The notes under the pieces are model-generated. The model did no database searches. It was given only the letters and a program-made list of their open reading frames with translations, and was not told the origin of the DNA. Shown one piece after another: positions 61,592 to 64,000 of a stretch of DNA of 64,000 bases (positions are counted from its first letter, which is position 1; every line of letters begins with the position of its first letter). This DNA comes from Rheinheimera baltica DSM 14885. Its GTDB lineage: Bacteria > Pseudomonadota > Gammaproteobacteria > Enterobacterales > Alteromonadaceae. Location of the stretch: contig NZ_AUDG01000013.1 of NCBI RefSeq assembly GCF_000425345.1, positions 18,682 through 82,681 on the forward strand. The letters are read 5' to 3'. Position numbers and translations under genes: made by a program.

Positions 61592-63648
61592 TGTCGGCAC
61601 AAGATTTTTTTGTTGAAATTGGTACGGAAGAGCTGCCACCAAAGGCGTTAAAAACCCTGGCAACAGCGTTTGCAGCTAATTTGAAAGCGGAACTGGCTAA
61701 GTTAGAACTTACGCACGCAGATGTAAGTTGGTTCGCAGCGCCTCGTCGTCTAGCTGTAAGGATTAACGCACTGGTACCACAACAAGGCGATAAAGTAGTA
61801 GAAAAACGTGGCCCGGCATTAACGGCAGCTTTTGATGCTAATGGTAATGCAACCAAAGCGGCCCAGGGTTGGGCTGCAGGTTGTGGCATTACGGTAGCTG
61901 AAGCCGAGAAGTTGGAAACCGATAAAGGCGCCTGGTTGCTGCATAAAGCATTGGTTAAAGGTGAAACAACTCTTAATCTGTTACCTGAGGTTGTTAGCCA
62001 GGCTCTCGCTAAGTTGCCAATTGCTAAACCCATGCGTTGGGGCAACTCTAGTGCGGAATTTATTCGCCCGGTACACACTATTATTATGTTGTATGGCAAT
62101 GACATCGTTCCTGCAACCATATTAGGCCGTGTTAGTGGCAATCAAACACATGGTCATCGTTTCCATGCACCTGCAAAGGTTACTATTACGCACGCTGATA
62201 CCTATCTTGACACGTTGCGTAATGCCTTTGTAGTGGCTGACTTTGCTGAACGTAAAGCCTTTATCGCAGAAGGTGTGGCTAAAGCTGCCGCTGAGCTAAA
62301 TGGCAAGGCTTTAATGGATGATGCTTTATTAGAAGAAGTGGCGTCATTAGTTGAGTGGCCAGTAGTGTTGGTAGGCAGCTTTGAAGAGAGCTTCCTGCAG
62401 GTACCGGCCGAGCCGCTTATTTCAACCATGAAAGACAACCAAAAGTATTTTCCATTGTTAGATAACAACGGAAAGCTGCTGAACAAGTTTATCTTTGTCA
62501 CCAATATCGAGAGTAAAGATCCGCAGCAAATTATTGCCGGTAATGAAAAAGTCGTACGTCCGCGTTTATCGGATGCGCAATTCTTTTTTACTACAGACCG
62601 CAAACAAAAGCTGGCAGACAGGATAGAGAGTTTAAAAACGGTATTGTTCCAGCAGCAGCTTGGTACTCTGGCTGAAAAGTCAGAGCGTATCAGCAAGGTA
62701 GCAGGTTTTATAGCTACAAAAATTGGTGCTGACATTGTTGCTGCCGAGCGAGCAGGTTTACTGTCCAAAGCTGATCTTATGACCAACATGGTAGGAGAGT
62801 TCCCCGAAGTGCAGGGCATCATGGGCATGCACTATGCACGCTTAGATGGCGAACAAGAAACGGTGGCACTGGCATTAAATGAGCAGTATATGCCGCGATT
62901 TGCCGGTGATCAGCTTCCAAGCCGTTTAGAAGGTGCTGCCGTAGCTATTGCTGACAAGCTGGACACCTTAGTGGGTATCTTTGGTATTGGCCAGGCCCCG
63001 AAGGGAGACAAAGACCCGTTTGCGCTGCGTCGTGCTGCCATAGGTGCTCTGCGGATCATGGTAGAAAAGCAGTTACCGTTAGATCTTGTTGACGCTATTG
63101 CTTTTAGCCAACAAACGTTTGGCGCAAAGTTAAGCAATACCAATGTGGCTGAAGACGTACTGGACTTTATGCTAGGACGTTTCCGTGCCTGGTATCAAGA
63201 CGAAGGTTACAGCGTAGATGTCATTCAGGCTGTTTTAGCGCGTAGGCCAACTAACCCAAGTGACTTTGACCTTAGGGTAAAAGCCGTAGCGGGATTCCGT
63301 AAGCTGGAAGCTGCAGAAGCATTGGCTGCTGCCAATAAACGTGTCGCCAATATTCTTGTCAAGGTGGAAGGCAGTATCGCTGATACTATTGACGTAGTCT
63401 TACTGCAGGAAGATGCCGAGAAAGCATTGCATAAGGTTATTTGCGCCGAGCAAGTATACCAGAGTGAGCAACACAGCTATGCTGAAGGACTCGCGCATCT
63501 GGCAGCTATGCGAGACGTTATTGATACCTTCTTTGACAAGGTAATGGTAAACGCAGATGATGTGGCAGTGCGGGCCAACCGACAGGCACTATTAAAACAG
63601 CTAAGAGAGCTGTTTCTGCAAGTTGCCGATATTTCTGTTTTGCAGTAA
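61591..63648 (+). CDS. glyS: Glycyl-tRNA synthetase beta subunit
   Basis: 685 residues (E. coli 689). tRNA-binding subunit with the opening [15 protein letters not shown], the RMRWG-like KPMRWGNS segment and the C-terminal DALR-type region. Its terminator is interrupted by an IS4-family element. Confidence 0.98.
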   Translation: MSAQDFFVEIGTEELPPKALKTLATAFAANLKAELAKLELTHADVSWFAAPRRLAVRINALVPQQGDKVVEKRGPALTAAFDANGNATKAAQGWAAGCGITVAEAEKLETDKGAWLLHKALVKGETTLNLLPEVVSQALAKLPIAKPMRWGNSSAEFIRPVHTIIMLYGNDIVPATILGRVSGNQTHGHRFHAPAKVTITHADTYLDTLRNAFVVADFAERKAFIAEGVAKAAAELNGKALMDDALLEEVASLVEWPVVLVGSFEESFLQVPAEPLISTMKDNQKYFPLLDNNGKLLNKFIFVTNIESKDPQQIIAGNEKVVRPRLSDAQFFFTTDRKQKLADRIESLKTVLFQQQLGTLAEKSERISKVAGFIATKIGADIVAAERAGLLSKADLMTNMVGEFPEVQGIMGMHYARLDGEQETVALALNEQYMPRFAGDQLPSRLEGAAVAIADKLDTLVGIFGIGQAPKGDKDPFALRRAAIGALRIMVEKQLPLDLVDAIAFSQQTFGAKLSNTNVAEDVLDFMLGRFRAWYQDEGYSVDVIQAVLARRPTNPSDFDLRVKAVAGFRKLEAAEALAAANKRVANILVKVEGSIADTIDVVLLQEDAEKALHKVICAEQVYQSEQHSYAEGLAHLAAMRDVIDTFFDKVMVNADDVAVRANRQALLKQLRELFLQVADISVLQ

Positions 63649-63748
63649 TTGAATGATTCTGAATAAAAAAGCCAGCTTAATGCTTAATGCCGATCAGTTA
63701 AGAAATATTTTCCTGATCGGTTGACCGATCCTGTGTAGATGTAAGAAT

Positions 63749-63779
63749 CCGATGAGCCATTAAGCCATCGGATTTTTTT
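63749..63779 (+). terminator. IS-borne hairpin before the transposase
   Basis: CCGATG/CATCGG stem with a T-run 63773-63779, directly before the transposase ATG at 63780. It probably protects the IS from impinging transcription. Confidence 0.6.
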
Positions 63780-64000
63780 ATGGAACTGTCAGAAGCATTA
63801 GCACGCACGTCAATCAACCGCCTTACCGAATTTGCATCGCTGTCCGATGTTCTGGAACCCGATATTATCCAGTCTTGCCTGGCTTCCAACGGCGTTGCCA
63901 CCTTGCGCAAACGCAAACTCCCCATGGATGCCATGATTTGGGCGGTGATAGGGATGTCGCTCTTTCGCACTGAATCGGTACGTCAGTTAATTAATAAGTT
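63780..64000 (+). CDS. IS4-family transposase, N-terminal part
   Basis: 73 codons visible, running off the window. The start MELSEALARTSINRLTEFAS and the RKRKLPMDAMIWAVIGMSLF block match the N-terminal domain of IS4 transposases. The DDE catalytic core is outside the window. Confidence 0.8.
   Translation, partial: MELSEALARTSINRLTEFASLSDVLEPDIIQSCLASNGVATLRKRKLPMDAMIWAVIGMSLFRTESVRQLINK

Larger units (their letters stand above)
63685..64000 (+). mobile_element. IS4-family insertion sequence, left part (cut by window edge)
   Basis: The left terminal repeat TAATGCCGATCAGTTAAG begins near 63685 and resembles ends of IS4-group elements. The transposase starts at 63780. A hairpin, CCGATG 63749-63754 with CATCGG 63766-63771, followed by seven T sits just before the gene and would block read-through from glyS. 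Confidence 0.8.

Overview
The window is a chromosomal segment of a gammaproteobacterium, probably an Alteromonadales/Chromatiales relative such as Rheinheimera, Alishewanella or Arsukibacterium. This is judged from gene order and protein style, not from a database search. It covers the replication-origin neighbourhood (mnmG-oriC-mioC, rpmH-rnpA-yidD-yidC-mnmE, dnaA-dnaN-recF-gyrB-glyQS), the complete atp operon, the parAB-rsmG-mnmG cluster, and an attTn7 site next to glmS that has been heavily used by mobile elements.

Positions 1-17136 are a tandem array of Tn7-family transposons at the canonical site just downstream of glmS. Reading away from glmS there are three units. (i) A complete 13.1-kb element (4042-17112) has tnsABCDE, TGTGGG termini, ordered 20-bp TnsB-type sites and a TTTAT target duplication. 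Its cargo near the left end is three genes: a ParB-fold protein, a Dam-type adenine methyltransferase and an OLD-like ATPase/TOPRIM protein. It also carries an orphan Xre/MbcA/ParS-type antitoxin between tnsA and the right end. (ii) A gene-less mini-element of about 240 bp (about 3793-4036) has a different TnsB-site type. (iii) The right part of a second, diverged element (1 to about 3794) has tnsB cut by the window edge, tnsA, an Abi/HEPN gene, a StbD-like antitoxin and an unknown gene. Each of the two large elements has a terminator facing glmS just inside its right end.

17137-28273 holds glmS and a DeoR-type regulator. They are followed by a membrane flavoprotein reductase behind a Fur-box promoter with a terminator in its leader, a DUF1439 lipoprotein, a MASE3-PAS-GGDEF-EAL protein, a dicarboxylate/amino-acid symporter, a foldback intergenic element and glmU. 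28429-39767 is the leftward series atpIBEFHAGDC, parB, parA, rsmG, mnmG. oriC lies at about 39800-40260, between mnmG and mioC.

40879-50038 is a housekeeping and accessory stretch: a DEAD-box helicase, an M1 peptidase with a DUF6702 protein, thioredoxin 2, a PEBP-like protein, an MFS transporter and a solitary histidine kinase. 50232-54160 is leftward mnmE, yidC, yidD, rnpA and rpmH, with a predicted three-way-junction RNA between yidC and mnmE. 54598-63648 is rightward dnaA, dnaN, recF, gyrB, glyQ and glyS. The window ends inside an IS4-family insertion sequence that appears to have landed in the glyS terminator. Two perfect parS sites in recF and one near-match at 25406 fit the ParAB pair encoded here.

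The best candidate for an undescribed system is the ParB-like/Dam/OLD-like cassette inside the intact Tn7-like element. The mini-Tn7 and the stacked array are the most unusual structural features.
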